The notes under the pieces were generated by a model. The model did no database searches. It was given only the letters and a program-made list of their open reading frames with translations, and was not told the origin of the DNA. A stretch of 64,000 nucleotides of DNA, from positions 930,001 through 994,000 of the forward strand of contig JAXLRM010000004.1 in the NCBI GenBank assembly GCA_046331095.1. Reading direction: 5' to 3'. Shown here piece by piece: positions 8,392-17,715 of the stretch. The position numbers and the translations under genes were made by a program. The DNA comes from JAIBAC01 sp046331095 (GTDB lineage: Bacteria > Actinomycetota > Acidimicrobiia > UBA2766). Position 1 is the stretch's first letter. The number at the start of each line of letters is the position of its first letter.

Positions 8392-10026
8392 TTGAGCTAT
8401 TTCGTCGAGGAGTTCAACGAGGGCGAGGCGGCGCTGCTCGCGCCTTTCGTCACCAACCTCGACCGGCCGGTCTTCGCGCTGCGCAACCTGCCCGAGGTGA
8501 CCAAGGGCGCGCTCTTCGCCCGCTACTCGCGCACGAACAAGTCGCTGCGGCGGCTCCTCCTCGACGAGTTCCTCGAGGCCGGCGCCGTGGTCCCGGATGC
8601 CGACGCGGGAGCCGGACGCGCCGATGCCTTCTACGAGCGCGTCCTGACCGACTACGGCGACGACTCCGTCGCGCAGCTCGGGTTCGCCCACGTCGCGTGC
8701 GAGCAGGTCTCCAACGTGTTGACCAAGGTGATCGAGCGGGGTCGCCTCGCCTCGTACCTGGAGCAGTCGACCCGTTACCTGCCCTTCGACCAGCCACTCG
8801 GCGAGCGGTACCGGTACGCGCTCGAGCCCGACATCTGCGCCTCACCGCTGGCTCACGAATACACCGAGACGATGGACGCCCTCTTCGGCACCTACTCCGA
8901 GCTCGTCGGCGTCTGCCAGACCTACCTCGAGTCGCGGTTCCCGCGGGCGGCCGACGACCCCGAACCCGTGTGGCGCCGCACGATCAGGGCGAAGGCGTTC
9001 GACGCCCTGCGGGGGTTGCTGCCCGCGGCGACGCTGTCGAACGTGGGCATGGCGGCTTCGGGGCAGGCGTTCGAGGCCTTGCTCCTGCGGCTCGCGGCGA
9101 GCCCGCTGGCCGAGGCCCGCGAGTACGGGGCCATGATGAAGGACGAGCTCGACGCGGTCGTGCCCGCGTTCGTGCGCCGCGTCGACGTCGCCGAGCGCGG
9201 CGGCGCCTGGAGCGAGTACCTGTCCGCGACGCGGCGGGCGCTCGAGGGCCTCGCCGCCGAACTCGGCCTCGCCGGCGTCGACACGGAGCTGCCCGCGTCG
9301 CCCGAGGCGGTCCCGGCCAACGCCGGGGTGACCCTCACGGACTGGGACCCCGACGGCGAGACCAAGCTCGCCGCCGCCGCGCTCTATCCCCACTCGACGC
9401 TGCCCGACGACGTCCTCCTCGCCGAGGTGCGCGCACTCTCGGCCGAGGACCGCGCCCGCATCATCGCGGCGGCGGTGGGGGAGCGGGGGAACCGGCGCCA
9501 TCGCCCCGGGCGCGGCTTCGAGCGCGTCGGGTACCGCTTCGACGTCGTCGCCGACTACGGCGCGTTCCGCGACCTGCAGCGCCACCGCCTCCTCACCGTC
9601 GAGTGGCAGCAGCTCGCGGCGTCGCCGGCGCTCGGCTACGAGGTGCCCGAGATCGTCGACGAGGCCGGTGCCGGGCCGCGCTTTCGCGAGGCGCTCGCCC
9701 GGTCGGCGGACCTCTACCACCGCCTCGTCCCCGAGTTCCCCCACGCCGCTCAGTACGCGGTGTGTCTCGCCTACCGGATGCGCTTCGTGATGCACATGAA
9801 CGCCCGCGAGGCGTTCCACGTGATCGAGCTGCGCTCCTCCGCGCAGGGCCACCCCGCCTACCGCCGCATCGCGCAGGCCATGGCCGACACGATCGCCGAG
9901 GTCCACCCTGGCGTCGCCGCCGCGATGACCTTCGTCGACCGCGGCGACGTCGACCTCGAACGCCTCGAGGCCGAGCGCCGCAGCGAGGCCCGCCGCCAGG
10001 ACAGCACCCAAACGCGGGCGACCTGA
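8392..10026 (+). CDS. Double-length ThyX-like (FAD-dependent thymidylate synthase family) protein
   Basis: 544 residues, about twice the usual ThyX length. The N-terminal half has ERGRLASYLEQSTRY (EQSTRY from residue 124), matching the second part of the ThyX motif RHRxxSxNExSxRY. The C-terminal half has LQRHRLLTVEWQQL (RHR at 397-399), matching its first part, followed by MHMNAREAFHVIELR, which resembles the ThyX C-terminal helix. Neither half has the complete motif, so the protein looks like an internal duplication with split or lost signature residues and may not make dTMP. The TTG start has GGAGAGGGG just upstream. The stop codon lies inside the first hairpin of array 2. Confidence 0.75.
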   Translation: MSYFVEEFNEGEAALLAPFVTNLDRPVFALRNLPEVTKGALFARYSRTNKSLRRLLLDEFLEAGAVVPDADAGAGRADAFYERVLTDYGDDSVAQLGFAHVACEQVSNVLTKVIERGRLASYLEQSTRYLPFDQPLGERYRYALEPDICASPLAHEYTETMDALFGTYSELVGVCQTYLESRFPRAADDPEPVWRRTIRAKAFDALRGLLPAATLSNVGMAASGQAFEALLLRLAASPLAEAREYGAMMKDELDAVVPAFVRRVDVAERGGAWSEYLSATRRALEGLAAELGLAGVDTELPASPEAVPANAGVTLTDWDPDGETKLAAAALYPHSTLPDDVLLAEVRALSAEDRARIIAAAVGERGNRRHRPGRGFERVGYRFDVVADYGAFRDLQRHRLLTVEWQQLAASPALGYEVPEIVDEAGAGPRFREALARSADLYHRLVPEFPHAAQYAVCLAYRMRFVMHMNAREAFHVIELRSSAQGHPAYRRIAQAMADTIAEVHPGVAAAMTFVDRGDVDLERLEAERRSEARRQDSTQTRAT

Positions 10027-10535
10027 CCCGCTGGCGGGCCGTCCTGCCCGCGTTTGGGGGTGGGGCCGGGCGGGGGCGGCCGGGCGGCAAACGCGGGCGA
10101 TCTGGCCCGGTGGCGGGCCGTCCTGCCCGCGTTTGGGGTGGCCGGGCGGGGGCGCCGGGCGGCAAACGCGGGCGATGTGGCCCGGTGGCGGGCCGTCCTG
10201 CCCGCGTTTGGGGGTGGCCGGGCGGCAAACGCGGGCGATGTGGCCCGGTGGCGGGCCGTCCTGCCCGCGTTTGGGGGTGGGGCCGGGCGGGGGCGCCGGG
10301 CGGCAAACGCGGGCGATGTGGCCCGGTGGCGGGCCGTCCTGCCCGCGTTTGGGGGGGCCGGGCGGCAAACGCGGGCGATGTGGCCCGGTGGCGGGCCGTC
10401 CTGCCCGCGCTTGGGGGGGCCGGGCGGCAAACGCGGGCGATGTGGCCCGGTGGCGGGCCGTCCTGCCCGCGTTTGGGGGGCCGGGCGGGAAACGCGGGCG
10501 ATGGGCCTCAGGGCCGTCCTGCCCGCGCTTGGGAG
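10009..10535. repeat. Array 2: eight nested-hairpin units, spacing 61-79 bp
   Basis: Left arms start at 10009, 10088, 10163, 10226, 10304, 10366, 10428 and 10489. The consensus is CAAACGCGGGC and GCCCGCGTTTG (11-bp perfect stem) around a 26-nt loop, which itself forms GGCCCG-GTGG-CGGGCC. Linkers are G-rich and of two lengths, made of GGGGCCGGGCGG-like words. The last unit is degenerate. The array fills the convergent gap between the ThyX-like gene and the ABC1 kinase gene, and its first left arm lies within the coding sequence of the former. I see no gene in the 522 bp between the two stop codons. Confidence 0.92.
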
Positions 10536-10548
10536 GGGGGCGGCGCGG

Positions 10549-11961
10549 CTACCGGCGGGAGGCGAAGAAGTCGGCGTCGATGCGTCCGAGCTCGGTGCTC
10601 GGGGGGGCGTCGCGGACCCATTCGCTCGCGATGCGGTGGAAGTTCGCGGTCGCACGCAGGCGGGCCAACACGGCGACGATCCCGATCTCCATGCGCCCGA
10701 TCAGGATCGCGTCGGGGGGGACGTTGAGCTGGCGCGTCAGCGAGTACCAGTCGTTGCGGGGGTCGCTCGCTGACGCGACGGTCTCGGCGACCATCTCGGG
10801 CGTGACCGTCATCACGGCGTCGTCGCAGATGAGCTCGCCGAGCTGGGCACGCAGCCAGCCGAAGAACCGCTCGGGCTCGACACGGTCGGGCCGCGGGACG
10901 AACCCCGTGCGCACGCACTCGGCGAAGAGGCCGTCGACGTCGCCGTCCACGAGCAGCGCCGCGAGGCCGACGAACTCCTGAAAGGTCTCCCGGGGGAGGA
11001 CCTTGGTCGTGCCGAAGTCGTAGAAGACCACACGGCCGTCGTCGCAGAACGCGTAGTTGCCCGGATGGGTGTCGGCGTTGAAGAACCCGAAGCGGTACAG
11101 CGTCCCGAACGCGAACCGGAACAGGATCTCGCCGGCACGGTCGCGCTCGGCCTGGCTCCGGGCACACATCTCGTCGAAACCGGCGCCGCTCACCTCCTCG
11201 GCGACCAGGGTGCGCTCGCCGCACAGCTCGGCGACGACGTCGGGCACCACCACGAAGGGATGACCGCGGTACGCCTCGGCGAAGCGGTGCTGGTGCGCGG
11301 CCTCGGCCCGGTAGTCGAGCTCCTCGAGCAGGCTCCGCTCGACCTCGGCGACGAGCGCGTCGGAGTCGAGCCCCGGGGCGAACAGAGGCATGAGCCACGT
11401 GAACGCCTTCGCGTTCTTCAGGTCGGCGCGGATCGCGTCGGCGATGCCGGGATACTGGATCTTGACGACCACGGCCGTGCCGTCGAAGAGGCGCGCCCGG
11501 TGGACCTGGCCGATCGACGCGGCCGCCATCGGCTCGTCCTCGAACTCGGCGAAGACCGCGTCGGGAGGGCCGCCGTGGTCGGCCTCGAAGACCTCGGCGA
11601 CCTGCGCCGTGGTCATCGGCGGGACGCTGTCGCGCAGCTCGGCGAGGACCTCCTGGTAGATCTCGCGGTACTCGGGCGGGATCATGCCGTTGTCGACGAA
11701 GCTGGCGAGCTGGCCCAGCTTGGTGGCGGCGCCCTTCATCTGGCCGAGCACGAGGCGCATCTGCTCCGCGGCCTTGCGGTGCGCGTCTGCGTAGAGGTCC
11801 GCCTTGCGGTCGTCGGAGCGTCCCAGCCCGCGCATGCCCGCGAGCGCGAAGCCCGTCCCGCTGCGGATCCCGAGCCCGCCCGACTTGCGCGCCCGGCCCA
11901 CACGGCCGGTGCGCAGCTTCTTCTGCGGCTCCTCGGGGCCGCTCCGATCCGATGCTCCCAT
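10549..11961 (-). CDS. ABC1/UbiB-family atypical kinase
   Basis: 470 residues with the full set of ABC1 (ADCK/UbiB) signatures in order: KLGQ in [15 protein letters not shown], the Ala-rich loop [11 protein letters not shown], the lysine in VVVKIQYP, ExD in ELDYRAEAA, the catalytic NADTHPGNY and the metal-binding FYDFGT. Family members support quinone or isoprenoid-lipid metabolism as ATPases or kinases; no substrate can be inferred here. The ATG at 11961 lies 17 nt after the zwf stop, so the two genes probably form an operon. Longer in-frame extensions run antisense through zwf and are not credible. Confidence 0.9.
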   Translation of the reverse strand: MGASDRSGPEEPQKKLRTGRVGRARKSGGLGIRSGTGFALAGMRGLGRSDDRKADLYADAHRKAAEQMRLVLGQMKGAATKLGQLASFVDNGMIPPEYREIYQEVLAELRDSVPPMTTAQVAEVFEADHGGPPDAVFAEFEDEPMAAASIGQVHRARLFDGTAVVVKIQYPGIADAIRADLKNAKAFTWLMPLFAPGLDSDALVAEVERSLLEELDYRAEAAHQHRFAEAYRGHPFVVVPDVVAELCGERTLVAEEVSGAGFDEMCARSQAERDRAGEILFRFAFGTLYRFGFFNADTHPGNYAFCDDGRVVFYDFGTTKVLPRETFQEFVGLAALLVDGDVDGLFAECVRTGFVPRPDRVEPERFFGWLRAQLGELICDDAVMTVTPEMVAETVASASDPRNDWYSLTRQLNVPPDAILIGRMEIGIVAVLARLRATANFHRIASEWVRDAPPSTELGRIDADFFASRR

Positions 11962-11978
11962 GGCGGGGAGTGTGCCAG

Positions 11979-13373
11979 TCAGGCGCCCGGCACGTGAAGC
12001 GGCAGCCAGCCGGCCTTGCCCGCGATCGCGACCGCACGCTCGGGCCCCCACGAGCCGCGCTCGTACAGCAGCGGCTCGCCGCGGAGGTCGAGGACCTTCT
12101 CGACGACACGCCACTGCGCCTCGACCGCGTCCTGGCGTGAGAAGCGGCGCGTGTCGCCCTCGCTCGCGTCGAAGAGGAGGCGCGCGTACGCGTCCATGCG
12201 GTTGCCGACCGCGGTCTCGTAGTCGATCGCGAGCTCGACGGGCTCGGTCACGATGTCGTCGCCGGGGTGCTTGACCTGGAGGCGGATCCCGACGCCGTCG
12301 CGGCCCGCGAGGCGGAACGAGATCCGGTCCGGCTCGGACTCGTGCGCCGTCGGCGAGAACAGCAGCCGCGGCGGCTGTTTGAACTGGATGACGGCCTCGG
12401 TCGCCGACGTCGCCATCGCCTTGCCCGCGCGGATGTGCCAGGGCACGCCGGCCCAACGCCACGACTCGATCTCGAGCGTGGTGGCCACGAACGTCTCGAC
12501 GTGGGAGGTCTTGGAGACGTTGGCCTCGTTGCGGTAGCCGTCGTACTGGCCCCGCACGACCGCCCGCGGCCCCAGCGGCTTGACCGCCCGCAGGACCTTG
12601 ACGACCTCGTCGCGCAGCGCCTCGGAGGTGTTGTCCGACGGCGGCTCCATCGCGAGCAGCGTGACGATCTGGAGGATGTGGTTCTGGAACACGTCGCGGA
12701 TCGCACCGAGGCCCTCGTAGAGCTTGCCGCGGGTCTGGACCCCGAAGGCCTCCGCCATCGTGATCTGGACGTTGTCGACGTAGTTGCGGTTCCACACCGG
12801 TTCGAGGAGCGTGTTCGCGAAGCGCAGGACCATGAGGTTCTCGACCTGTTCCTTGCCCAAGAAGTGGTCGATGCGGAAGATGCTCCCCTCGGGGAAGACC
12901 TGGTGCAGGATCGCGTTGAGCTCCTGCGCCGACGCGAGGTCGCGCCCGAAGGGCTTCTCGACCATGACGCGTGCGTCGGTGGCGAGACCGACGGAGTCGA
13001 GCGAGGTGACCACGGTCTCGAACAGCGACGGCGGGATCGCGAGCATGAACTGGGGGTAGCGGCAGCCCTTGGCGCGCACGGCCTCGGCGAGCCTCGTGAA
13101 GGTGTCGGGGTTCGCGTAGTCGCCCGAGACGTACTCCACGTTGCGGGCGAACTTGGAAAAGTCCGCCGCGGTGTGGGCCACGCCGTTGTCGGCGAGGGCG
13201 CGGGCCGCGTAGTCGCGCAGGTCGTCGGCTGACCACGGCGACGACGCAACGCCCACCACCGGCACGCGCCACCGGTCGCTGCGGTAGAGCTCGAAGAGGG
13301 CCGGCCAGATCTTCTTGTGGGCGAGGTCTCCGGTCGCGCCGAACAGGACGAGGACGTCGGAGCGGTGCTGCAT
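11979..13373 (-). CDS. zwf: Glucose-6-phosphate 1-dehydrogenase
   Basis: 464 residues, normal length. It catalyses the NADP-dependent oxidation of glucose-6-phosphate, the entry step of the oxidative pentose phosphate pathway. The coenzyme loop [15 protein letters not shown] is at the N-terminus, EKPFG follows, and the active-site signature RIDHFLGKE is intact near the middle. No 6-phosphogluconolactonase, gnd, tal or opcA lies beside it, which is unusual for actinobacteria, where zwf is often clustered with them. The ATG is preceded by TAGTGT with 6 nt between and no ribosome site. It likely leads a two-gene unit with the ABC1 kinase. Confidence 0.95.
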   Translation of the reverse strand: MQHRSDVLVLFGATGDLAHKKIWPALFELYRSDRWRVPVVGVASSPWSADDLRDYAARALADNGVAHTAADFSKFARNVEYVSGDYANPDTFTRLAEAVRAKGCRYPQFMLAIPPSLFETVVTSLDSVGLATDARVMVEKPFGRDLASAQELNAILHQVFPEGSIFRIDHFLGKEQVENLMVLRFANTLLEPVWNRNYVDNVQITMAEAFGVQTRGKLYEGLGAIRDVFQNHILQIVTLLAMEPPSDNTSEALRDEVVKVLRAVKPLGPRAVVRGQYDGYRNEANVSKTSHVETFVATTLEIESWRWAGVPWHIRAGKAMATSATEAVIQFKQPPRLLFSPTAHESEPDRISFRLAGRDGVGIRLQVKHPGDDIVTEPVELAIDYETAVGNRMDAYARLLFDASEGDTRRFSRQDAVEAQWRVVEKVLDLRGEPLLYERGSWGPERAVAIAGKAGWLPLHVPGA

Positions 13374-13379
13374 GCGGCG

Positions 13380-13385
13380 ACACTA
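13380..13385 (-). promoter_or_regulatory. -10 element of a leaderless promoter (TAGTGT)
   Basis: TAGTGT on the minus strand is followed by 6 nt and the zwf ATG. The opposite side of the same 58-bp gap has TAGCCA (13418-13423), 8 nt before the ctaE ATG, a weaker candidate for that operon. Confidence 0.5.
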
Positions 13386-13431
13386 CCGCCGTCCGGGACG
13401 GGACCTCGGCGCCGTGGTAGCCATTACGGCC

Positions 13432-14001
13432 ATGGCGGCCCCCCAGCAACGCACGGCCGTGGGCGGCCTCGACCGAGGCGACCCCCGCCTCGACCGGACC
13501 CTCGTCGGCGGCGTCCTGTTCCTCGCGTCGGAGCTCATGTTCTTCACGGGCCTCTTCGCGGCGTGGTTCATGCTGCGCGCCCAGACCCCGGTGTGGCCGC
13601 CCGCAGGCGTCGAGCCCAAGCCGTGGATCGCGCTCGCCGCGACGGCGGTCCTCGTCGCGGCAGCAGTGCCCGCCCACCTCGTCGCCCGCGGCGCACGCGA
13701 GCGGCTCCTCCTCCTCGGTGCCGCAGGTGCGCTCGTCTTCTGCGCCCTGACCGTGTGGGGCTGGGCGCGTGCCGGCCTCGGCATCGGCGACCACGCCTAC
13801 GCGTCCCTGTACTACGCCCTCACCGGACTGCACCTCGTGCACGTGGTCGCCGGTGTGGCCGTCGTCGCCGCCGTCGCCGTGCGCGCATCCTCCACCGGCG
13901 CCCGCACGTCCGCCGACGTGTTGGGGGTGGTCGCGTGGTTCACGTGGTGGCTGGCCGCCGTGGCGGTCGCGGTCTTCTGCCTGATCTACCTCGTCGGGTG
14001 A
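13432..14001 (+). CDS. ctaE: Cytochrome c oxidase subunit III
   Basis: 189 residues with five hydrophobic helices. The FLASELMFFTGLFAAWFMLRA segment is typical of subunit III, as is the LYYALTGLHLVHVVAGV helix. It is a structural subunit of the aa3-type terminal oxidase in the plasma membrane. The ATG at 13432 follows a TAGCCA element by 8 nt; upstream in-frame sequence is antisense to zwf. Its stop shares GTGA with qcrC, beginning a chain of four 4-nt-overlapped genes (ctaE-qcrC-qcrA-qcrB), the standard actinobacterial order that reflects the bcc-aa3 supercomplex. Confidence 0.92.
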   Translation: MAAPQQRTAVGGLDRGDPRLDRTLVGGVLFLASELMFFTGLFAAWFMLRAQTPVWPPAGVEPKPWIALAATAVLVAAAVPAHLVARGARERLLLLGAAGALVFCALTVWGWARAGLGIGDHAYASLYYALTGLHLVHVVAGVAVVAAVAVRASSTGARTSADVLGVVAWFTWWLAAVAVAVFCLIYLVG

Positions 14002-14813
14002 GGGCGCCTGTGGGAGCGACGCGACGCCAGTGGCTGAACCGGGCGCTGTGCGTGTGGGCGTTGGTCGCGGCTGCCGTCGTGCTGTGGCCCTGGCCCTGGC
14101 CCGGCGACGCCGCGACCCCCGATGCCGGCCCCCAGGTCGACGATCGCACCGCCTCGGGCAGGACGCTCTACGAGACAGGCTGCGCCTCGTGCCACGGCAC
14201 CCGCGGCGAGGGCAGCGACGACGCCCCGCCGCTCGTCGGCGTCGGCGACGCTGCCGTCGACTTCATGCTGCGCACCGGACGCATGCCGGCTGCGTTCCCG
14301 CAGAACCAGGCGGCGATCGCGGGCACGCCCAAGTACGGCGACGACGAGCACGCACGCATCGTCGCCTACGTCGCGAGCCTCGGCACCCCCGCCGCACAGG
14401 GCCCGGGGATCCCCGACGTCGACCCGGGCGCGGGCGACCTCCAACGTGGCAGACGCCTGTTCCTCGAGAACTGCGCCGCGTGCCACGGCATCTCCGCGAC
14501 CGGCGACGCCGTCGGCGAGGACGCGGTCGCGCCGAGTCTGCGCAACCTCGACGCGACCGTGATCGCCGAGGCGCCGCTGGTCGGGCCCGGCGTCATGCCC
14601 CGCTTCGACGACGTGCTCGGTCCCGACGACCTCGACTCGATCGTGCGTTACGTGCAGTCGACCGAGTCGGGCCAGGGCGCCCACGCCGGCGGGATCACGA
14701 TGAACGACACCGGCCCGGTCATGGAGGGCCTCGTGGCGCTGGTGTTCGGCCTCGGCGCCATCCTCGGCATCGCCCGCGTCGTGGAGTCCGTCAAGCGCGA
14801 AGGGACGCCATGA
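13998..14813 (+). CDS. qcrC: Diheme cytochrome c subunit of the bcc complex
   Basis: 271 residues. An N-terminal anchor helix is followed by two CxxCH heme c sites (CASCH, then CAACH about 100 residues later) and a C-terminal helix, EGLVALVFGLGAILGIARVV, the actinobacterial QcrC layout. Two hemes in one subunit replace a soluble cytochrome c and pass electrons directly from the bc complex to the oxidase. The start is the GTG that overlaps the ctaE stop (GTGA); a GTG at 14010 is an alternative. The stop overlaps qcrA as ATGA. Confidence 0.92.
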   Translation: MRAPVGATRRQWLNRALCVWALVAAAVVLWPWPWPGDAATPDAGPQVDDRTASGRTLYETGCASCHGTRGEGSDDAPPLVGVGDAAVDFMLRTGRMPAAFPQNQAAIAGTPKYGDDEHARIVAYVASLGTPAAQGPGIPDVDPGAGDLQRGRRLFLENCAACHGISATGDAVGEDAVAPSLRNLDATVIAEAPLVGPGVMPRFDDVLGPDDLDSIVRYVQSTESGQGAHAGGITMNDTGPVMEGLVALVFGLGAILGIARVVESVKREGTP

Positions 14814-15682
14814 CCCCCGGGGAGGCGCGCAGCACGCGGGCCGTTGCCGTGGCCCTGTCCGTGTCGATCCTGACGGCCCTCGGCGCCATGGTCGTCTACG
14901 CCCTCGGCGGCCAGACCCAGTGGGAGGGCGTGCTGTTGGGCCTCGCCCTCGCCGGGATCGGCGTCGGTCTCGTGGTCTGGTCCAAACGCCTCCTCGCGCC
15001 CGAGGTCACCGTCGCCGAACGCTACGGACCGTCCCCGGAGGCAGACCGCGAGGCAGCCGAGGAAGCGCTCGAGGCCGGAGTCGGCCAGATCGAACGCCGG
15101 CGCCTGCTCACACGCCTCCTGCTCGGCGCGTTCGGGGCGCTCGGGCTGGCGGCGATCTTCCCGATCCGCTCCCTCGGGCCGGCGCCGGGCAACACGCTGT
15201 ACTACTCGCCTTGGCAGGCGGGCAGGCGTCTCGTCGACGAGAACGGGGACCCGGTCCCGGCCGACCGCCTCGACACCGGCGGCGTCCTCACGGTCTTCGC
15301 AGAGGGCGCCACGAGCGAGACCGACCGCGCCACGGGCCAGGCGATGCTGGTGCGGATCGACCCGTCGACCTACGAGCCGATCGCGGGGCGAGAGGGCTGG
15401 ATCGCAGGCGGCAACCTCGCCTACTCCAAGGTGTGCACCCACGCGGGCTGCCCCGTCGGCCTGTACCAGGCGTCCTCGGCGGAGCTCACGTGCCCGTGCC
15501 ACCGCTCGACGTTCGTCGTGACCCGCAACGCCGCGGTCGTCTTCGGACCAGCGGGGCGGCCGCTGCCCCAGCTTCCCCTCGACGTCGACGCCGACGGGAA
15601 CCTGGTCGCGACGGGCGGGTTCAGCGACGCGGTCGGCCCCGCGTTCTGGAACCTGCGACCCCAGCCCGAGGCGCAGGCGTGA
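14810..15682 (+). CDS. qcrA: Rieske iron-sulfur subunit of the bcc complex
   Basis: 290 residues. Two N-terminal membrane helices and a third near residue 110 precede a C-terminal Rieske domain with both cluster motifs, CTHAGC and CPCHRS. These bind the 2Fe-2S cluster that takes electrons from menaquinol. Three membrane helices is the actinobacterial form, unlike the single helix of mitochondrial Rieske proteins. The ATG overlaps the qcrC stop, and the TGA overlaps the qcrB GTG. Confidence 0.94.
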   Translation: MTPGEARSTRAVAVALSVSILTALGAMVVYALGGQTQWEGVLLGLALAGIGVGLVVWSKRLLAPEVTVAERYGPSPEADREAAEEALEAGVGQIERRRLLTRLLLGAFGALGLAAIFPIRSLGPAPGNTLYYSPWQAGRRLVDENGDPVPADRLDTGGVLTVFAEGATSETDRATGQAMLVRIDPSTYEPIAGREGWIAGGNLAYSKVCTHAGCPVGLYQASSAELTCPCHRSTFVVTRNAAVVFGPAGRPLPQLPLDVDADGNLVATGGFSDAVGPAFWNLRPQPEAQA

Positions 15683-17112
15683 GGCGGCGGCGTTCGGCCG
15701 GCGACGGCGACGGCGACGGCGCCAAGCGGGCGCCGACACCGATGATGAACTCCATCGTCGACTACCTCGACGACCGCTTCGGCAGCGCCCACTTCGTGCG
15801 CGTCACGCTGCGCAAGCCGTTCCCGGACCACTGGTCGTTCATGCTCGGCGAGATCGCCCTGTACTGCCTCGTGGTGCTCGTGCTCACCGGGATCTTCCTC
15901 ACCATGTTCTTCGAGGCGTCGACCGAGAAGGTCGTCTACAGCGGACCGGTCGAGGCGCTGCAGGGCCAGACCGTGTCGATCGCGTACAACTCGGCGCTGC
16001 AGCTCAGCTTCGAGGTGCGCGCCGGGCTGCTCATGCGCCAGATCCACCACTGGGCGGCGCTCACGTTCGTGTTCGCGATGTGCGCGCACCTGCTGCGCAT
16101 CTTCTTCACGGGCGCGTTCCGCCGTCCCCGCGAGCTGAACTGGGTCGTGGGTTCGGTCCTGTTGCTGCTCGGCATGGCGGCGGGCTTCACCGGCTACAGC
16201 CTCCCCGACGACCTCCTCTCGGGCACCGGCGCCCGCATCGCCTACTCCGTCGCGCTCTCGATCCCCGTCGTGGGGGAGTGGCTCGCGTTCTTGGTCTTCG
16301 GCGGCGCGTACCCGACCAAGGACATGATCCCGCGCTTCCTGGTCATCCACATCATGTTGCTGCCCGGGCTCATCCTCGCGGCCGTAGGCGTGCACCTCGC
16401 GATGGTGTGGCGCCAGAAACACACCGACCACAAGGGCCCGGGGCGCACCGACGACAACGCCGTCGGCCACCCGGTCTGGCCGAACTTCGCGATGACGAGC
16501 ATCGGCTTCTTCTTCCTGATCGCGGCGGTGCTCGTCTTCCTCGGCGGGCTCTTCCAGGTCAACCCGATCTGGAAGTACGGCCCCTACGACCCCACCGTCG
16601 TGAGCCAGCCCGCGCAGCCGGACTGGTACATCGGCTGGCTCGAGGGCTCGCTGCGCCTCGCGCCGAACTGGGAGTGGCACGTCTTCGGCCACACGATCCC
16701 GGCGCCGTTCCTGCCCGGCGTCGTGATCCCGGGGATCTTCTTCACGGTCCTGATGGCGTGGCCGTGGATCGAGCGGCGCATCAGCGGCGACCGCGCCGTG
16801 CACAACCTGTTGGACCGGCCGCGCGACCTGCCGTGGCGGACGGGCTGTGGCATGGCGGGCGTCACGTTCATGGTCGTGCTCACGGTCGCAGGCGGCAACG
16901 ACGTGCTCGCCGCAGTCCTGGGGATCCCGCTCGAACCGTTCACGTGGGCACTGCGAGTCGCCGTGTGGGTGCTGCCGGTCGTGGTCGGCTACGCCACGTA
17001 CCGGATCTGTCTCGGCCTGCGTGGGCGTGAGTTCTCGCCGGTGGGACAGCCGGCCAGGAGGCGCTTCCACCGCAACCGCAGCGGCGGCTTCGCCGACGCG
17101 GGGGCCGAGTGA
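15679..17112 (+). CDS. qcrB: Cytochrome b subunit of the bcc complex
   Basis: 477 residues, an extended cytochrome b with about nine helices. The paired heme histidines are visible in RQIHHWAALTFVFAMCAHLLR and in VIHIMLLPGLILAAVGVHLAM. PDWYIGWLEGSLR stands where the Qo-site PxW motif is expected. It carries quinol oxidation and proton translocation. The GTG overlapping the qcrA stop gives a basic leader rich in Asp-Gly; an ATG at 15742 is an alternative start. It is the last gene before the palindrome-rich gap shared with the convergent ctaCDF genes. Confidence 0.92.
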   Translation: MRRRRSAGDGDGDGAKRAPTPMMNSIVDYLDDRFGSAHFVRVTLRKPFPDHWSFMLGEIALYCLVVLVLTGIFLTMFFEASTEKVVYSGPVEALQGQTVSIAYNSALQLSFEVRAGLLMRQIHHWAALTFVFAMCAHLLRIFFTGAFRRPRELNWVVGSVLLLLGMAAGFTGYSLPDDLLSGTGARIAYSVALSIPVVGEWLAFLVFGGAYPTKDMIPRFLVIHIMLLPGLILAAVGVHLAMVWRQKHTDHKGPGRTDDNAVGHPVWPNFAMTSIGFFFLIAAVLVFLGGLFQVNPIWKYGPYDPTVVSQPAQPDWYIGWLEGSLRLAPNWEWHVFGHTIPAPFLPGVVIPGIFFTVLMAWPWIERRISGDRAVHNLLDRPRDLPWRTGCGMAGVTFMVVLTVAGGNDVLAAVLGIPLEPFTWALRVAVWVLPVVVGYATYRICLGLRGREFSPVGQPARRRFHRNRSGGFADAGAE

Positions 17113-17313
17113 GCACCGTGGGGTCCTGGGGTCCCGGGTCCTGGGGGTTTGGGGTCCCGGGGGTTTGGGGTCCTGGGGTCCCGGGGTTCGACCATTGGAG
17201 CACCAGATGGCCAAGTTGGAGGGGTCGTGGAGCACCAGGCGGCCACGGGTGGCCGCCTGGTGCTCCAACCCCGTCCGTTTGGCCGCGTGGTGCTCCAACG
17301 GGGGGGGAGCGGG
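17113..17313. repeat. Gap 17.1-17.3 kb: G-rich direct repeats and a 17-bp palindrome
   Basis: From about 17118 to 17187, GGGGTCC and CCCGGG words repeat many times. Then comes a perfect 17-bp inverted repeat at 17229-17245 and 17250-17266 (arms start GGAGCACCAGGCGG) with a CGGG loop. Further out, TTGGAGCACCA (17195) pairs imperfectly with a second TGGTGCTCCAA-like arm ending near 17299, so hairpins are nested. It lies between the convergent stops of qcrB and ctaF and could terminate both. No gene is apparent. Confidence 0.85.
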
Positions 17314-17715
17314 TTAGTCGCGGACGGCGCGTTGGAGGCCGTAGCCGAGCACGACCGCGCCGACGAGGGTGATCCAGAGGCTCCACACGAGACCGGCGGC
17401 GACACCGGCGGCGCCGAACGCGATCCAGATCGGCCAGCCGCTCTGGAGGCGGAAGTCACCCGCGGGCGAACCGGCTTCACCGGCCGAGCCGCCGGGGCCG
17501 TCGGCGCCGGGGTCGGCGTCGCGGCCCTCCGACGGCGCCGGGGTCCCATCGCCACGGCGGTGGTACAGGAGCCAGCCCGCCGCGACCCAGACCGAGATCG
17601 ACCACAGGCCCAGCATCACGATCCCGAACGGGTCGCGGGTGACCACGGCATACGCCAAGCAAGCGGCGGCCGCGAAGACGGCGGTGCCGACGAGGACGCG
17701 GGTCATCGTCCTCAC
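17314..17715 (-). CDS. ctaF: Cytochrome c oxidase subunit IV-like membrane protein
   Basis: 133 residues. Two N-terminal helices, a charged Pro/Gly/Asp-rich linker and two C-terminal helices match the small actinobacterial subunit IV (CtaF) found next to ctaCD. Sequence conservation in this family is low, so the name rests on topology and position. The GTG at 17715 is chosen because it shares GTGA with the ctaD stop, as elsewhere in this locus; the ATG at 17706 is the alternative. The gene ends in the palindrome-rich gap. Confidence 0.7.
   Translation of the reverse strand: MRTMTRVLVGTAVFAAAACLAYAVVTRDPFGIVMLGLWSISVWVAAGWLLYHRRGDGTPAPSEGRDADPGADGPGGSAGEAGSPAGDFRLQSGWPIWIAFGAAGVAAGLVWSLWITLVGAVVLGYGLQRAVRD

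Noticed and set aside
10549..13842. 1097-codon frame that would fuse the ABC1 kinase to an upstream domain
   Set aside because: The extra part runs through zwf in another frame and has no conserved motif. The kinase has a normal ATG at 11961.
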